A stretch of DNA of 64,000 nucleotides from JAILLW01 sp045640525 (GTDB lineage Bacteria > Bacillota > Clostridia > Lachnospirales > Lachnospiraceae), in NCBI GenBank assembly GCA_045640525.1, contig JAZUFE010000007.1:1-64000 (forward strand). Direction: 5' to 3'. The notes under the pieces were generated by a model. The model was not told the DNA's origin and searched no databases. It saw only the letters and a program-made list of their open reading frames with translations. This document shows, in pieces, positions 15,836 through 25,961 of the stretch; position 1 is the stretch's first letter, and every line of letters begins with the position of its first letter. Both the position numbers and the translations under genes were made by a program.

Positions 15836-16471
15836 TCACATAACTCCCAATGCGTGGAGTATCTTCTGATATGAATCCATATCCGGAATCAAAATGAAAT
15901 AACCATCCAAATCAATATCATCAGAAAACTTGGTCTGAATCAGCAAGATATTGTCGCCCAGAATACCAAATTCCGCTGCCGGCACACTAAGTAATGCTCC
16001 GGCGTAGTCTATTCCCAACTGCGGAGGAGAAGGATATATCTTAAGATTGGTAATTGAAGACAATGCATTAAGATATGCACCTGTAATAATATTACCGACT
16101 TCCATCATGGCCGATGTTTCCATCTCGCCAAACTCCATTTCCTCAATAGGGCGTTCAGGCATTCCAAGCATTCCCGCCATAAGTTTATTAACCAAATGTA
16201 AAGCTGATTCCTGAGGCAAAGTAAACATCATACTTCCATCAATATCACCTTCAACCTGAAGATAAATACCTACAAGAATCTGTTCTTCTCCACCCAAAAG
16301 TTCTCCGAGTTCTGCGAACTCAAGAAGTCTTACCTGGGGAACCATCATATCAACTTTACAATTAATCAGTTCCGCCAATGCAGTAGTAGCATTACCTGCA
16401 CCGATATTACCGAGTTCTTTCAAGACATCGAAATAATCTCGTGTCAATTTTTCCATGCTTAGATCAGACAT
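15836..16471 (-). CDS. cheC: CheY-P phosphatase CheC
   Basis: CheC removes phosphate from CheY-P. Both copies of the ExxN phosphatase signature are present: ELGNIGAGNA near residue 15-25 and EVGNIITGAY near residue 118-128, so both active-site helices look intact. The length, 211 residues, is standard. It lies between cheW and cheD. Confidence 0.95.
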   Translation of the reverse strand: MSDLSMEKLTRDYFDVLKELGNIGAGNATTALAELINCKVDMMVPQVRLLEFAELGELLGGEEQILVGIYLQVEGDIDGSMMFTLPQESALHLVNKLMAGMLGMPERPIEEMEFGEMETSAMMEVGNIITGAYLNALSSITNLKIYPSPPQLGIDYAGALLSVPAAEFGILGDNILLIQTKFSDDIDLDGYFILIPDMDSYQKILHALGVM

Positions 16472-16486
16472 AATCCCTCCCGGCTG

Positions 16487-16963
16487 TTACTTTTCAGCAC
16501 AAACAGCATTCATATCAAGTAGTGAAATCAACTGAGAATCGTTCTTACCTACTCCGAATACAAAATTCTGCTTTTCTTCAGTTCCGTCGTATGCTGTTTT
16601 CTCAATTTGAATTTCACTTAATGTAACAACTTCTTTTACTTCATCTACTATGAATCCCAGCAATCCATACTGTTCAACTTTAAGAATAATAATTCTGGAT
16701 GCTTTGGTATCTTCTACCTCTTCCAAATTCATCTTAAGTCTCAAATTAAGAACCGGGATTACTTCACCTCTTAAATTGATAACACCCTTAATATATGCCG
16801 GTACATGGGGAACTCTTGTGATACTCTGCATTCTTACAATATTATCAATGTATTTAATATCTATACCATACTGCTCATGACCGAGTTTAATAACGATGTA
16901 TTGAACCTTTTCACCTTCGTCAATAATCAAATCCGCATTGGTTACTCTTACTTCATCTGCCAT
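16487..16963 (-). CDS. cheW: Chemotaxis coupling protein CheW
   Basis: This 158-residue SH3-like adaptor links CheA to the chemoreceptor array. The signature region RVPHVPAYIKGVINLRGEV-like (about residues 51-69) followed by IPVLNLR and the VDEVKEVV segment are typical. The gene follows cheA by 18 nt. Confidence 0.95.
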   Translation of the reverse strand: MADEVRVTNADLIIDEGEKVQYIVIKLGHEQYGIDIKYIDNIVRMQSITRVPHVPAYIKGVINLRGEVIPVLNLRLKMNLEEVEDTKASRIIILKVEQYGLLGFIVDEVKEVVTLSEIQIEKTAYDGTEEKQNFVFGVGKNDSQLISLLDMNAVCAEK

Positions 16964-16981
16964 CTTACTATCCCCCTATTC

Positions 16982-19084
16982 CTAAATCAAAGCGTTTGCA
17001 TCAAGAATCAAAGCGATTTCACCATCGCCCAGAATTGTTGCGCCGCTGATAATTTTACTCTTGTTAATATATTTGCCCAATGACTTAATAACGATTTCCT
17101 GCTGTCCGATAAGTTCATCGACAACCAAACCGGCAAGTTTCTCACCCTTTTTGGCAATTGCAACGATGAGATTATCATCAGGTCCCTTGGTTGATGTGGT
17201 ATCAAGTTTCTTATCAAGTCTGATAATCGGAATAACATTACCACGAAGAGTAATAACTTCTTCATTTTGAACAAGCTTAATATCATCAGGTGAAACATCT
17301 TCTATAGTCTGTATGCTTCCCAATGAAATTGCATATTTTTCTCCGCCGATAACTACCATCAGAGCCTGAATAATTGCAAGTGTTAACGGAAGTCTGATAG
17401 TCCATGTACTTCCCTCACCATATTTAGATTCAACTTCAACCTCACCGCTGAGGGATTCTATCTTAGACTTAACAACATCAAGACCTACACCTCTTCCGGA
17501 TACGTCCGAAATCTTTTTGGCTGTAGAGAAGCCTGCATTAAACAGCAGATTGATAACATCCTTTTCGGCCATATTTTCTGCCTGTTCGGGAGTTATAATG
17601 CCTCTTTCGATAGCCTTGCCCTTAACTGCTTCAACATCAATTCCGTTACCATCATCTCTAACCTCGATGACAACGTTGTTACCTTCTTGATATGCATCAA
17701 GGAAAATGGAACCTACTTCCGGCTTACCGCGCTGTGCACGAATTTCTGCAGATTCAAGACCATGGTCGGCACTGTTTCTTAACAAGTGCATCAAAGGATC
17801 ACCGATTTCATCAACCACTGTACGGTCAAGTTCTGTCTCCTCACCTGTCATGTACAATTCCATCTTCTTATCGAGTTTCTTCGAAAGGTCTCGAATCATT
17901 CTCGGGAACTTAGATACAACGGATTCGATAGGAACCATTCGAACCTTCATAACAGATTCATGAAGGTTGGTTGTAACGCTTTCAAGATATTCTATCTGCT
18001 CATTGAATCCTGCACCGGAAACGCCTTCCGAAACAGAAGCCGAAACAAGTGAGTTCTTTGCAATGATAAGTTCTGAAACCAAGTTCATCAAGACATCGAG
18101 TTTCTCAATATCTACACGAACCGTTCTGTTAACAACAGGCTTGCCACCTGTCTTAGACTGCGATTTCTGAGGTGCCGAATTCTGAGGTGCTGCAGGTGCA
18201 ACTGCTGTCTCGGCTGCTGCTTTGGCAGGTTCTTCTGTCGAAGCTGCTTCTGATGCTGCTCCATCGGATTCTGAGGTTGCCTTGACCTCGAGTTCTCCAC
18301 CCACTACTTTATCAATTTCGGATACTGCCTTGGCAACCGAAATGATATCATCCAAAGGAGACTCTGAAATCACTATCAAGCTGAAATCAAAGTCAAACTT
18401 TTCATCCTCAATATCCTGTGCTGAAGGATTCGAAACAATTATCTCACCCTTTTCCTCAACAGCTTTATATACCAAAAATGCTCTTGCTGCTTTTAACAGA
18501 CAGTTCTCATTTACATATACGGTTAATCCGAATACGTTCTTTCCGTCTGCCTTGGCTGCTGCAATTACAGTCTGTTCGGATTCACCGATAGCCACCTGAT
18601 TATACTTGGCTTCATCTGAGTTCTCTGCAGCCTTGGGAGCTTCTTCTTTCTTCTCTTCTTTAGCTTCTTCCTTAGGTGCTTCTGCTTTCGGAGCCTCACC
18701 CTTATTCTTAAGGTATTCGTTCAGCATATCAATAATAGGCTGATTATCATTGGTTCCTTCATCACCCGATTCCTGGATATTGGCGGTATATTCTTCCAAT
18801 GCATCCAAAGACTGGAACAAAGTATCAATCATGGGAGATGTAATTTTCATGGCACCGTTACGGATTTCCGTAAATACATTCTCCATGTCATGGGTCAAAT
18901 TCTGCATACGCTTATAACCCATGGTTCCTGCCATACCCTTCAAAGAGTGTGCGGCACGGAAAATTTCATTGATTGTATCAGCATCCTCGGGATTTTGCTC
19001 CAAGTTGAGAATCTGAGTATTCAATGATTCCAAATGTTCTCTTGTTTCATCCAAAAAGATTTCTAAATACTGACTAACATCCAT
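16982..19084 (-). CDS. cheA: Chemotaxis histidine kinase CheA
   Basis: CheA phosphorylates CheY in response to receptor state. Domains in order: HPt P1 with phosphorylated His46 (AHSLKGMAGTMGY), a Lys/Glu/Ala-rich linker, a P2 response-regulator-docking region (about 160-260), a second low-complexity linker, P3 dimerisation (from about 310), the P4 HATPase (HLLRNSADHGLE, DDGNGID, GRGVGLDVV) and a C-terminal CheW-like P5. At 700 residues it is complete. It starts 1 nt from the cheB stop. Confidence 0.97.
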   Translation of the reverse strand: MDVSQYLEIFLDETREHLESLNTQILNLEQNPEDADTINEIFRAAHSLKGMAGTMGYKRMQNLTHDMENVFTEIRNGAMKITSPMIDTLFQSLDALEEYTANIQESGDEGTNDNQPIIDMLNEYLKNKGEAPKAEAPKEEAKEEKKEEAPKAAENSDEAKYNQVAIGESEQTVIAAAKADGKNVFGLTVYVNENCLLKAARAFLVYKAVEEKGEIIVSNPSAQDIEDEKFDFDFSLIVISESPLDDIISVAKAVSEIDKVVGGELEVKATSESDGAASEAASTEEPAKAAAETAVAPAAPQNSAPQKSQSKTGGKPVVNRTVRVDIEKLDVLMNLVSELIIAKNSLVSASVSEGVSGAGFNEQIEYLESVTTNLHESVMKVRMVPIESVVSKFPRMIRDLSKKLDKKMELYMTGEETELDRTVVDEIGDPLMHLLRNSADHGLESAEIRAQRGKPEVGSIFLDAYQEGNNVVIEVRDDGNGIDVEAVKGKAIERGIITPEQAENMAEKDVINLLFNAGFSTAKKISDVSGRGVGLDVVKSKIESLSGEVEVESKYGEGSTWTIRLPLTLAIIQALMVVIGGEKYAISLGSIQTIEDVSPDDIKLVQNEEVITLRGNVIPIIRLDKKLDTTSTKGPDDNLIVAIAKKGEKLAGLVVDELIGQQEIVIKSLGKYINKSKIISGATILGDGEIALILDANALI

Positions 19085-19085
19085 T

Positions 19086-19673
19086 TTAAAATACCCCCAC
19101 GTTCTGAATAATTTCTATTGCTATCGACTGAAGATCCAATGCCTCATCCGCAAGTTTGGCTTTGATCACAGATTTCGGCATACCGAAAACCGTACACGAT
19201 TCTTCGTTTTGAACCAATATTGTCGTTTTCTTTTGTTCAGATAATGACCTAATTCCTTCGGTTCCGTCGGCTCCCATTCCGGTCAAAACCACACACACTA
19301 TCTCGTCATAACCTGAATTAATTAACGATTCGTACATGTAGTTTGCGCATGGTTTAACGCCTTCTCTGCTTGGTTCATCGGTATAGTGAATCATGTGCCT
19401 TATACCGGACCTGACCAAATTCATATGCATCCCGCCGTTTGCGATGTACACATGCCCATTCTCAATGTGCTCACCTTCCTGGGCCAGTGAAACCGAAATC
19501 GGACTCAACTGATCCAGTCTTTGCGCCAATGCCTGAGTGAACCCTGCCGGCATATGTTGTACTATGCATACCGGGGCGTTAAGATTTGACGGTAACAAAG
19601 GAATTAATTCTTGTAGCGCTTTAGGCCCTCCTGTTGAGGAAGCAAGTGCCACAATTTTCTTCCCGATACTCAT
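19086..19673 (-). CDS. cheB: CheB-type methylesterase domain without receiver domain
   Basis: CheB demethylates chemoreceptor glutamates. Only the C-terminal methylesterase domain is present (195 residues); catalytic Ser13 (ASSTGG), His40 (VQHMP) and Asp136 (TGMGAD) are intact. The usual N-terminal receiver domain of about 120 residues is missing, and the 112 nt upstream are too short to encode it. The SD (AAAGG) is rather far, 12 nt, from the ATG at 19673, and a 4-codon ATG-to-TGA frame overlaps the start. Activity would therefore not be switched by CheA phosphorylation in the usual way. No CheR is encoded in this window. Confidence 0.9.
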   Translation of the reverse strand: MSIGKKIVALASSTGGPKALQELIPLLPSNLNAPVCIVQHMPAGFTQALAQRLDQLSPISVSLAQEGEHIENGHVYIANGGMHMNLVRSGIRHMIHYTDEPSREGVKPCANYMYESLINSGYDEIVCVVLTGMGADGTEGIRSLSEQKKTTILVQNEESCTVFGMPKSVIKAKLADEALDLQSIAIEIIQNVGVF

Positions 19674-19785
19674 TGCGATCTCATGCCTTTTCTATTAATT
19701 GGTTTAAAACCATACAATGAGTATATCACACACTAAACTTCACATGCGTGCAAAGTAACATTCGACCTAAAAATATTCAGAAAAT

Positions 19786-20514
19786 TTACATACCTTTTTC
19801 ACGTTTTCTGTGTTTTCGTTCCTCTTCAAAGATAAATCGAATAATTTCTTCACGATCATAGGTATCTATATCAATATACTGGGCTCGATGTTCAAAAACC
19901 CCGGGTCTGTTGTCAAGCTCTCGTACCGTAAGTACCTTACATATCAAAGTATACTCCTTGGAGTTACCGTCAATGATCAAATTGTACTTACAATATATTA
20001 AATTCTCGGGTTCATATTTAAAACTACTGATAAATCGTATTCCGCCGCCCGAAATATCCACCACTACAGATCTCTTAAGAGGAAGCCCGGGAACCAGATA
20101 TAAGTCTGCTTTATTGTCCATCGCCTCTTTCTCTTCTTTTTCAAGAAGTCGTGCACTCATTTCCAACGCACAGCTTAGTCTGTAATAGTCTCTTCTTTGG
20201 AATTTTCGCAAGTTGGAAGTAAGCTCCATCAAAAGCACGTACTGCGTTCCGTCTTTATAGCGGTCTATTACGTTGGCAAAGCACTGATACAGTCCCTGCG
20301 GAGTATAAAAATATAAGTCGAATTCGGTATTTACCGGCAGAAGAATTATCTTGGACTTCTCCATAGGCATATAGATTTCAATCTGGTCATCGCTCAAAAT
20401 ATCACGAACCTGAGAAATATATACTTTCTTCTTTGATTCCTCGTCGGCAAGTTTAACCTTTTCCACTGCCTGAATCTCTATTTTATTACCGGGAACTATG
20501 TAATTCGATAACAT
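19786..20514 (-). CDS. PilZ-domain flagellar brake protein (YcgR/YpfA/DgrA type)
   Basis: This 242-residue protein has an N-terminal YcgR-like domain and a C-terminal PilZ domain. The c-di-GMP binding signature is intact: QRRDYYR (the RxxxR motif, about residue 105) followed by VVDISGGGIRF (the D/NxSxxG motif, about 151-161). When c-di-GMP is high such proteins bind the motor and slow or stop rotation. It sits between flhG and cheB in the operon, so it is made together with its probable target. Confidence 0.9.
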   Translation of the reverse strand: MLSNYIVPGNKIEIQAVEKVKLADEESKKKVYISQVRDILSDDQIEIYMPMEKSKIILLPVNTEFDLYFYTPQGLYQCFANVIDRYKDGTQYVLLMELTSNLRKFQRRDYYRLSCALEMSARLLEKEEKEAMDNKADLYLVPGLPLKRSVVVDISGGGIRFISSFKYEPENLIYCKYNLIIDGNSKEYTLICKVLTVRELDNRPGVFEHRAQYIDIDTYDREEIIRFIFEEERKHRKREKGM

Positions 20515-20528
20515 AAAGCCTCCAATTA

Positions 20529-21419
20529 TTAACTGTTTTTCTTTCCTGCCACGATATGGCTGAAGAACGCAGCCATTCCGCGCTTGGGAATAATATTCTC
20601 ACACTCTTTATTCATCAGTGTATTGGCAATCTGCTCATACGCCAACGCTGATTTGGCACTCGGTGAAGCCAAAGATACAGGAGTTTGCTGCATTACCGCT
20701 CTTGATAACTGTGAATCCTCCGGCACCGCGCCCAAATAAGAAATCGGAAGCTTCAGATATCTTGCAACCACTGCATTAAGCTTATTAAATAACATCTGTC
20801 CTTCTTCTTTTCCACTCACTTTATTGGCAAGCATTTTAACCTGTGAATTCTCCTGAGAAAATCTTGGGTGTCTGTTCAATGCTTTGAGCAGCGAATAAGA
20901 ATCCGTAATAGATGTAGGTTCCGGAGTTGTCACCAAAATAATTTCACCGCTTGCTACCAAGAATTCCAAAACAGCATCCGAAATACCCGCACCCGTATCT
21001 ACTATTATTATATCTGCAATTGCATCAAGTTCGGCAAGGTTCTGTATTATGTAAACTAGGTAGTCTCTGCTAAGATTTGACAATCCCGCTATACCCGAAC
21101 CTCCGGAAATAAATCCCACATCGGACGGTCCCCATGTGATTATCTCCTTTATATTTTTGTTCTGATATATTAAATCACACAAGTTATGTTTGGGAACTGC
21201 GCCAAACATAATCTCGATATTGGCCAATCCGAAATCGGCATCAAGAATTATTACTCTCTGCCCCATCTTTTTAAATTGAATCGCCAAATTAATTGCCGTA
21301 TTTGATTTACCCACTCCACCTTTTCCACTGGTAACCGTAATTACCCTTGCCAACGGTCTAGGCGGTCTTTTAATGTTTTCGGCTTTTATTATGTTACGTA
21401 ACTGTTCTGCCTGATCCAT
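20529..21419 (-). CDS. flhG: MinD-like ATPase FlhG (YlxH)
   Basis: FlhG controls flagellar number and placement and stimulates the FlhF GTPase. The deviant Walker A motif SGKGGVGKSNTAI (about residues 30-42), the DADFGLANIE segment and the VDTGAGIS switch are typical of the MinD/ParA fold. The N-terminal DQAEQLRNII segment resembles the FlhF-activating helix. The length, 296 residues, is normal, and it is directly after flhF. Confidence 0.95.
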   Translation of the reverse strand: MDQAEQLRNIIKAENIKRPPRPLARVITVTSGKGGVGKSNTAINLAIQFKKMGQRVIILDADFGLANIEIMFGAVPKHNLCDLIYQNKNIKEIITWGPSDVGFISGGSGIAGLSNLSRDYLVYIIQNLAELDAIADIIIVDTGAGISDAVLEFLVASGEIILVTTPEPTSITDSYSLLKALNRHPRFSQENSQVKMLANKVSGKEEGQMLFNKLNAVVARYLKLPISYLGAVPEDSQLSRAVMQQTPVSLASPSAKSALAYEQIANTLMNKECENIIPKRGMAAFFSHIVAGKKNS

Positions 21420-21433
21420 TCTCTACCTCTAAA

Positions 21434-22756
21434 TCAATTGCGTCTTCCACCCAATAACTGCTTTACGGTTTTTTGAGGATTGAACTCCTCAATATCCTCC
21501 GGAACGTTTTGTCCGCAGGTTACATAGCTCAATGACGCTCCCGTATGCAACTTGATATTCAGTAAATTGCCCAACGTGGTAGTTTCATCAAGTTTGGTAA
21601 ATATAAGTTTGTATTCCGTCATAGCCGAATAAGTATCGGCTATACTGATTAAATCACGCAACTTAGTCGTTGCCGAGAGAACCAAAAATACTTCTTTTTC
21701 AACCTGACCGTCTACCGAATGTATAAATCCGTTCATGACATCACGTTGTGCCTCATTTTGGTGTGAATGTCCTGCCGTATCGACAAGAATATAATCATAA
21801 TCCTTAAAGTCTACCAAAGCTTTCTCAACTTCTTCTATTGCATAGATTATTCTAAAAGGTATCTCAAGAATATTGGCATAAGTATGAAGCTGTTCGGCAG
21901 CTGCTATTCTATACGTATCCGCTGTCAGCAAAGCAACCTTCTTCTTGGCTTCAACACTGAACTTCGATGCTATTTTAGCTATTGTAGTGGTTTTACCCAC
22001 ACCGGTCGGGCCTACAAAGAAAACAACTTTGGGTCCTCTTGCGGAAGGTGTGATTGTTTCCGGATTACCGAATTTCAAAATCATCTTCTGATATGTATTG
22101 GAAAGTGCCATCTCAAAAGGAGTGTTGGGATTAATATTTTTCTCCATCTCCTCTATTATCTGATTGGCATACTTCTCGTTAATTTCGTTATCAATCATCG
22201 TATTATACAAAAGCTTAATAAACTTGCTGACTTCCGATGAAAGTTCGGGTGCATTGACAACTTCCGAATCCTGTGAGTCACTGTCGGGCTTTTGAAGTTG
22301 AGCTTCAAGCATCGTATGAAGTGAATCAAGCTTTTCTTCTATAACACTGCTGTCACTTTTTCTGTTACTCAATCGCTCAAGAGCCGTAGGAGCAACGGTA
22401 ATCTTTTCGTCCGCCTTGATATCAATCTTTGATTCACTCTTAACAGGAGCCTCTTCTACTGTCGCAGCTGTCGAAGCCGTTGAAGAGGCCAAATTCGAGT
22501 TCTTCTCCTCCTTAACCATCGAATCGGCCACACTTCTGATTCCGGCTATAGCTTCAACTATCTCTGAATTCTGGGTACGAACAACTTCGTCCTCAAGTGC
22601 AACGGTAACCTCAACCAGTTGAGGGCGCAGGAAACTAAACAAGCCTTTTTTCTTGACGTTACGCACATTCATTTCAACAACATTGGGACCCAGTTCCTGA
22701 TATGCCGCACTCAATGCTTCTTCTTTGGTTTTACCTTGGAACTTCTTAATTATCAT
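21434..22756 (-). CDS. flhF: SRP-like GTPase FlhF
   Basis: FlhF marks the site of flagellar assembly. An N-terminal basic region and a low-complexity Ser/Glu/Lys linker (about residues 90-150) precede the NG GTPase domain: P-loop FVGPTGVGKTT (about residue 246), LTADTYRIAAAEQL, DTAGHSHQN and TKLDETTTLG. The length is 440 residues. Its start overlaps the end of flhA by 11 nt, suggesting translational coupling. Confidence 0.96.
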   Translation of the reverse strand: MIIKKFQGKTKEEALSAAYQELGPNVVEMNVRNVKKKGLFSFLRPQLVEVTVALEDEVVRTQNSEIVEAIAGIRSVADSMVKEEKNSNLASSTASTAATVEEAPVKSESKIDIKADEKITVAPTALERLSNRKSDSSVIEEKLDSLHTMLEAQLQKPDSDSQDSEVVNAPELSSEVSKFIKLLYNTMIDNEINEKYANQIIEEMEKNINPNTPFEMALSNTYQKMILKFGNPETITPSARGPKVVFFVGPTGVGKTTTIAKIASKFSVEAKKKVALLTADTYRIAAAEQLHTYANILEIPFRIIYAIEEVEKALVDFKDYDYILVDTAGHSHQNEAQRDVMNGFIHSVDGQVEKEVFLVLSATTKLRDLISIADTYSAMTEYKLIFTKLDETTTLGNLLNIKLHTGASLSYVTCGQNVPEDIEEFNPQKTVKQLLGGRRN

Positions 22757-24794
22757 TTATTGTCACCATTCCTACAGACTGTAATTCTATATTACTCTCT
22801 ATTTCATTATAAGACACAACTATCAAATCTTTAAAGTAATCTTCCGTCAATCGTTTAAAATACATACGAACAATCGGAGATGTAACCACAATAGGGTTCT
22901 TGCCCATATTTTCCAATTTGTCGACTTCGCTCTGAACCGAATTGATGATTGCCTTGCTTCTTTCAGGGTCGAGTGTCAAATAAGCTCCCGTCTCTGTCTG
23001 CTTAACGGAACTCATGATTTCCTGTTCAATCTTAGGATCAACCGTAACAACAGATGTCATTTCATTAGGTGCAAAGAATTTACCTGAAATTGCACGTTTC
23101 AATGACTGTCTTACATATTCCGTCAAAATATCGGTATCTCTCGTAGTTGTAGCATAATCTGCCAGCGTTTCGAATATCGTAAGCAAATCTCTTATTGATA
23201 TTCCTTCTTTAAGCAGATTCTGCAAAACCTTCTGAACTTCGCCAAGTCCAAGCAGCTTAGGCACAAGTTCCTCGACAAGTGAAGGATTTGAATCCTTCAA
23301 ATTGTTGATAAGGTTCTGAACATCCTGTCTTGTCAGCAATTCCGAAATGTGCTGTCTTATTATCTCTGTCAAATGTGTTGCAATAATTGACGGCGGATCA
23401 ACAACCGTATATCCGACCGACTCCGCACGTTCACGCTGACTTTCGGTAATCCATATCGCCGGCAAATGGAAAGAAGGTTCGAATGTCGGAATACCCATAA
23501 TTTCTTCTTCCACATATCCCGGATTCATTGCCATATAGTGGTCAAACAGTATTTCGCCTTCGGAAATCTGAATGCCCTTTATCTTTATAATATACTGATT
23601 CGGATTCAGCTGAATATTATCACGCAATCTTATAATAGGAACAACCGTACCAAGTTCAAGAGCCACCTGTCTTCGTATCATTACCACACGGTCAAGCAGG
23701 TCACCGCCTTGATTAACGTCGGCCAGCGGAATGATTCCGTATCCGAATTCCAATTCGATAGGGTCAACCTGCAAAAGCGAATTGACATTCTCCGGTTGCC
23801 GGATTTCCTCTGCGGCAGCCTCCTCTTTGGTAACTTCCTTCTCTATCTTAGCCGTTTCAATATGTGCGGATACACTTCTTCCCACAACAACAAACACCAA
23901 ACCCAAGGCCAGGAATATTATGGTCGGCAGAGGGGTAACCACTCCGAGCAAACACAATATCGCGCCTACGATATACAATGCTTTGGGGAGTCCGAACAGC
24001 TGCTTAACAAGAACAGAACCAAAGTCTGCATCTTTCGAGCCCTTGGTAACCAAAATACCCGTTGATAAAGATATAAGCAGTGACGGAATCTGCGATACCA
24101 ATCCATCACCTATGGTAAGTACCACGTATTTGTTCAGTGCGGCACTAAAATCCAGATTCTGTCTCAAAACACCCATTGCGATACCGCCTACGACATTAAC
24201 CGCGGTTATTATCAATCCTGCTACGGCATCTCCTTTAACATACTTAACGGCACCATCCATAGAGCCGAAGAAAGAAGCTTCCTCCTGCATCTTATCTCTT
24301 CTTCTCTTGGCCTCGGCATCATCAATAGCACCTGTATTTAAATCCGCATCAATGGCCATCTGTTTACCGGGCATGGCGTCCAAGGTAAATCTTGCGGTTA
24401 CTTCCGCTACTCTTTCCGAACCTTTGTTGATTACCATGAACTGGACAATCAAAAGTATAATAAAGACTATCGCACCTACAATCAGGTCTCCACCACCGAC
24501 ATAACTTCCGAAAGTCTGTACAACCTGTCCCGGATCACCTGTTGTCAAAATGAGTTTGGTGGATGAAATATTCAGTGCAATTCTAAAAATCGTTGTAAAC
24601 AAAAGAATCGTAGGATAGAAAGAAAGGTCTAAAACCTCTACCGAGAACATAGAAACGAACAAAATAGTAAATGCCACGGCAATATTTACTGCCAAAAGTA
24701 CGTCCAGCAAGCCTGATGGTAATGTAATTATCATCATGACGAAAGCAGCAACAACATAGAATGCTATTCCGACATCGGCTCTGCTAAGTTTCAT
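22746..24794 (-). CDS. flhA: Flagellar export gate protein FlhA
   Basis: This 682-residue protein has an N-terminal half with about eight membrane helices containing the conserved FHIPEP-type region (TLDAMPGKQMAIDADLN) and a cytoplasmic C-terminal half that docks export substrates and chaperones. It is complete by length. It forms the type III export gate together with FliPQR and FlhB, all encoded just upstream. Confidence 0.97.
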   Translation of the reverse strand: MKLSRADVGIAFYVVAAFVMMIITLPSGLLDVLLAVNIAVAFTILFVSMFSVEVLDLSFYPTILLFTTIFRIALNISSTKLILTTGDPGQVVQTFGSYVGGGDLIVGAIVFIILLIVQFMVINKGSERVAEVTARFTLDAMPGKQMAIDADLNTGAIDDAEAKRRRDKMQEEASFFGSMDGAVKYVKGDAVAGLIITAVNVVGGIAMGVLRQNLDFSAALNKYVVLTIGDGLVSQIPSLLISLSTGILVTKGSKDADFGSVLVKQLFGLPKALYIVGAILCLLGVVTPLPTIIFLALGLVFVVVGRSVSAHIETAKIEKEVTKEEAAAEEIRQPENVNSLLQVDPIELEFGYGIIPLADVNQGGDLLDRVVMIRRQVALELGTVVPIIRLRDNIQLNPNQYIIKIKGIQISEGEILFDHYMAMNPGYVEEEIMGIPTFEPSFHLPAIWITESQRERAESVGYTVVDPPSIIATHLTEIIRQHISELLTRQDVQNLINNLKDSNPSLVEELVPKLLGLGEVQKVLQNLLKEGISIRDLLTIFETLADYATTTRDTDILTEYVRQSLKRAISGKFFAPNEMTSVVTVDPKIEQEIMSSVKQTETGAYLTLDPERSKAIINSVQSEVDKLENMGKNPIVVTSPIVRMYFKRLTEDYFKDLIVVSYNEIESNIELQSVGMVTINDN

Positions 24795-24845
24795 CTGTTC
24801 TCCTCCTTTCCCGAATCTGCAATTTCTTAATAACTAATCCAAAAT

Positions 24846-25961
24846 TTATAATTTACCCTGCAATTGATATACAAATGCAAGAACGTTGGCAACCGGTTCA
24901 TACAATTCCGGAGGAATCAATTGCCCTACCTCAACGGTTGCATAAAGCATTCTGGCAAGCGGCTTGTCTTCCATGATGTAAACATCATTTTCTTTGGCAA
25001 CAGCCTTTATTTTCTGTGCCAGATAATCGGCACCTTTAGCTACCACAATCGGCGCTCCCAAATCCGAATCCCTGTCGTATTTAATTGCTACGGCATAGTG
25101 AGTCGGGTTGGTAATAACTACATCGGCAGTCGGAAGTTCCTGCATCATTCTTCGCATGGATGCTTCTCTCATACGTTGCTTAATCTTACCCTTAACCTGC
25201 GGATCACCTTCCTGGTTCTTATACTCATCCTTGACTTCCTGTTTGGTCATCATCATATCCTGTTTGAATTTCCACTTTTGATAAGCGAAATCCGCAGCAG
25301 CAAGAATAATATAAACAGCGGCTATCCTTATTCCCAAATCAACGACCGTCTCCCCGATCAATCCGATAGCCTGCTTAATCGGCATATCATACAGCAGATA
25401 CAATTGCCCCGAAACACCCATGATATAGGAATATACAACGTATCCTACCAGCAATAGTTTCAGCAGGGCTTTCAATAATTCCATCAACGAATTTGCCGAA
25501 AAAATTCTTTTAAAACCGTTAATCGGATTCAATTTACTGAATTTGGGTTTCAACGGTTTGGTAGTAGGTTTCCATTTAACCTGAACCACGTCACACACAA
25601 ATGCGACCGCAAAAGCAACAATGAAAAACGGAAGCAGCATCAAAACAGTCCTGACCATTGCCGTATTAACAAATGTTAATATCGAAGCCTGCGGAATATT
25701 GCCGTCATATTCTTGAATCGTTCCCGGAATCTGAGCATATAAGTTTTCAAACAATCCCAAAAAATCCGTTCCCAAAGTACCTATGTATATCTTTACCAGA
25801 ATAAACATAGCCATTATTCCGGCAGCATTGGCAATTTCTTTGCTCTTGGCTACCTGACCTTCTTTTCTGGCATCCTCGAGCTTTTTGGATGTGGGTTCCT
25901 CGGTTTTCTCACCGCCGGGACCGTCTTTGGCAAATAACTGCAGATTAAGTTCCAACATCAT
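24846..25961 (-). CDS. flhB: Flagellar export switch protein FlhB
   Basis: This is a 371-residue export-apparatus protein with four membrane helices and a cytoplasmic domain. The autocleavage site NPTH (VVITNPTHYAVAIKYD, near residue 284) is intact; cleavage changes export specificity from hook to filament proteins, with FliK as the ruler. Its start overlaps the fliR stop by 1 nt. Confidence 0.97.
   Translation of the reverse strand: MMLELNLQLFAKDGPGGEKTEEPTSKKLEDARKEGQVAKSKEIANAAGIMAMFILVKIYIGTLGTDFLGLFENLYAQIPGTIQEYDGNIPQASILTFVNTAMVRTVLMLLPFFIVAFAVAFVCDVVQVKWKPTTKPLKPKFSKLNPINGFKRIFSANSLMELLKALLKLLLVGYVVYSYIMGVSGQLYLLYDMPIKQAIGLIGETVVDLGIRIAAVYIILAAADFAYQKWKFKQDMMMTKQEVKDEYKNQEGDPQVKGKIKQRMREASMRRMMQELPTADVVITNPTHYAVAIKYDRDSDLGAPIVVAKGADYLAQKIKAVAKENDVYIMEDKPLARMLYATVEVGQLIPPELYEPVANVLAFVYQLQGKL

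Noticed and set aside
19674..19785. Remnant of a CheB receiver domain
   Set aside because: The gap is only 112 nt, has stops in all minus frames and shows no receiver motif; a short perfect palindrome TGGTTTAAAACCA (19700-19712) is the only structure.
23466..24504. Long plus-strand open frames opposite flhA
   Set aside because: They are antisense shadows of a clear flhA gene, with Ser/Thr/Ile-rich nonsense composition and no SD.
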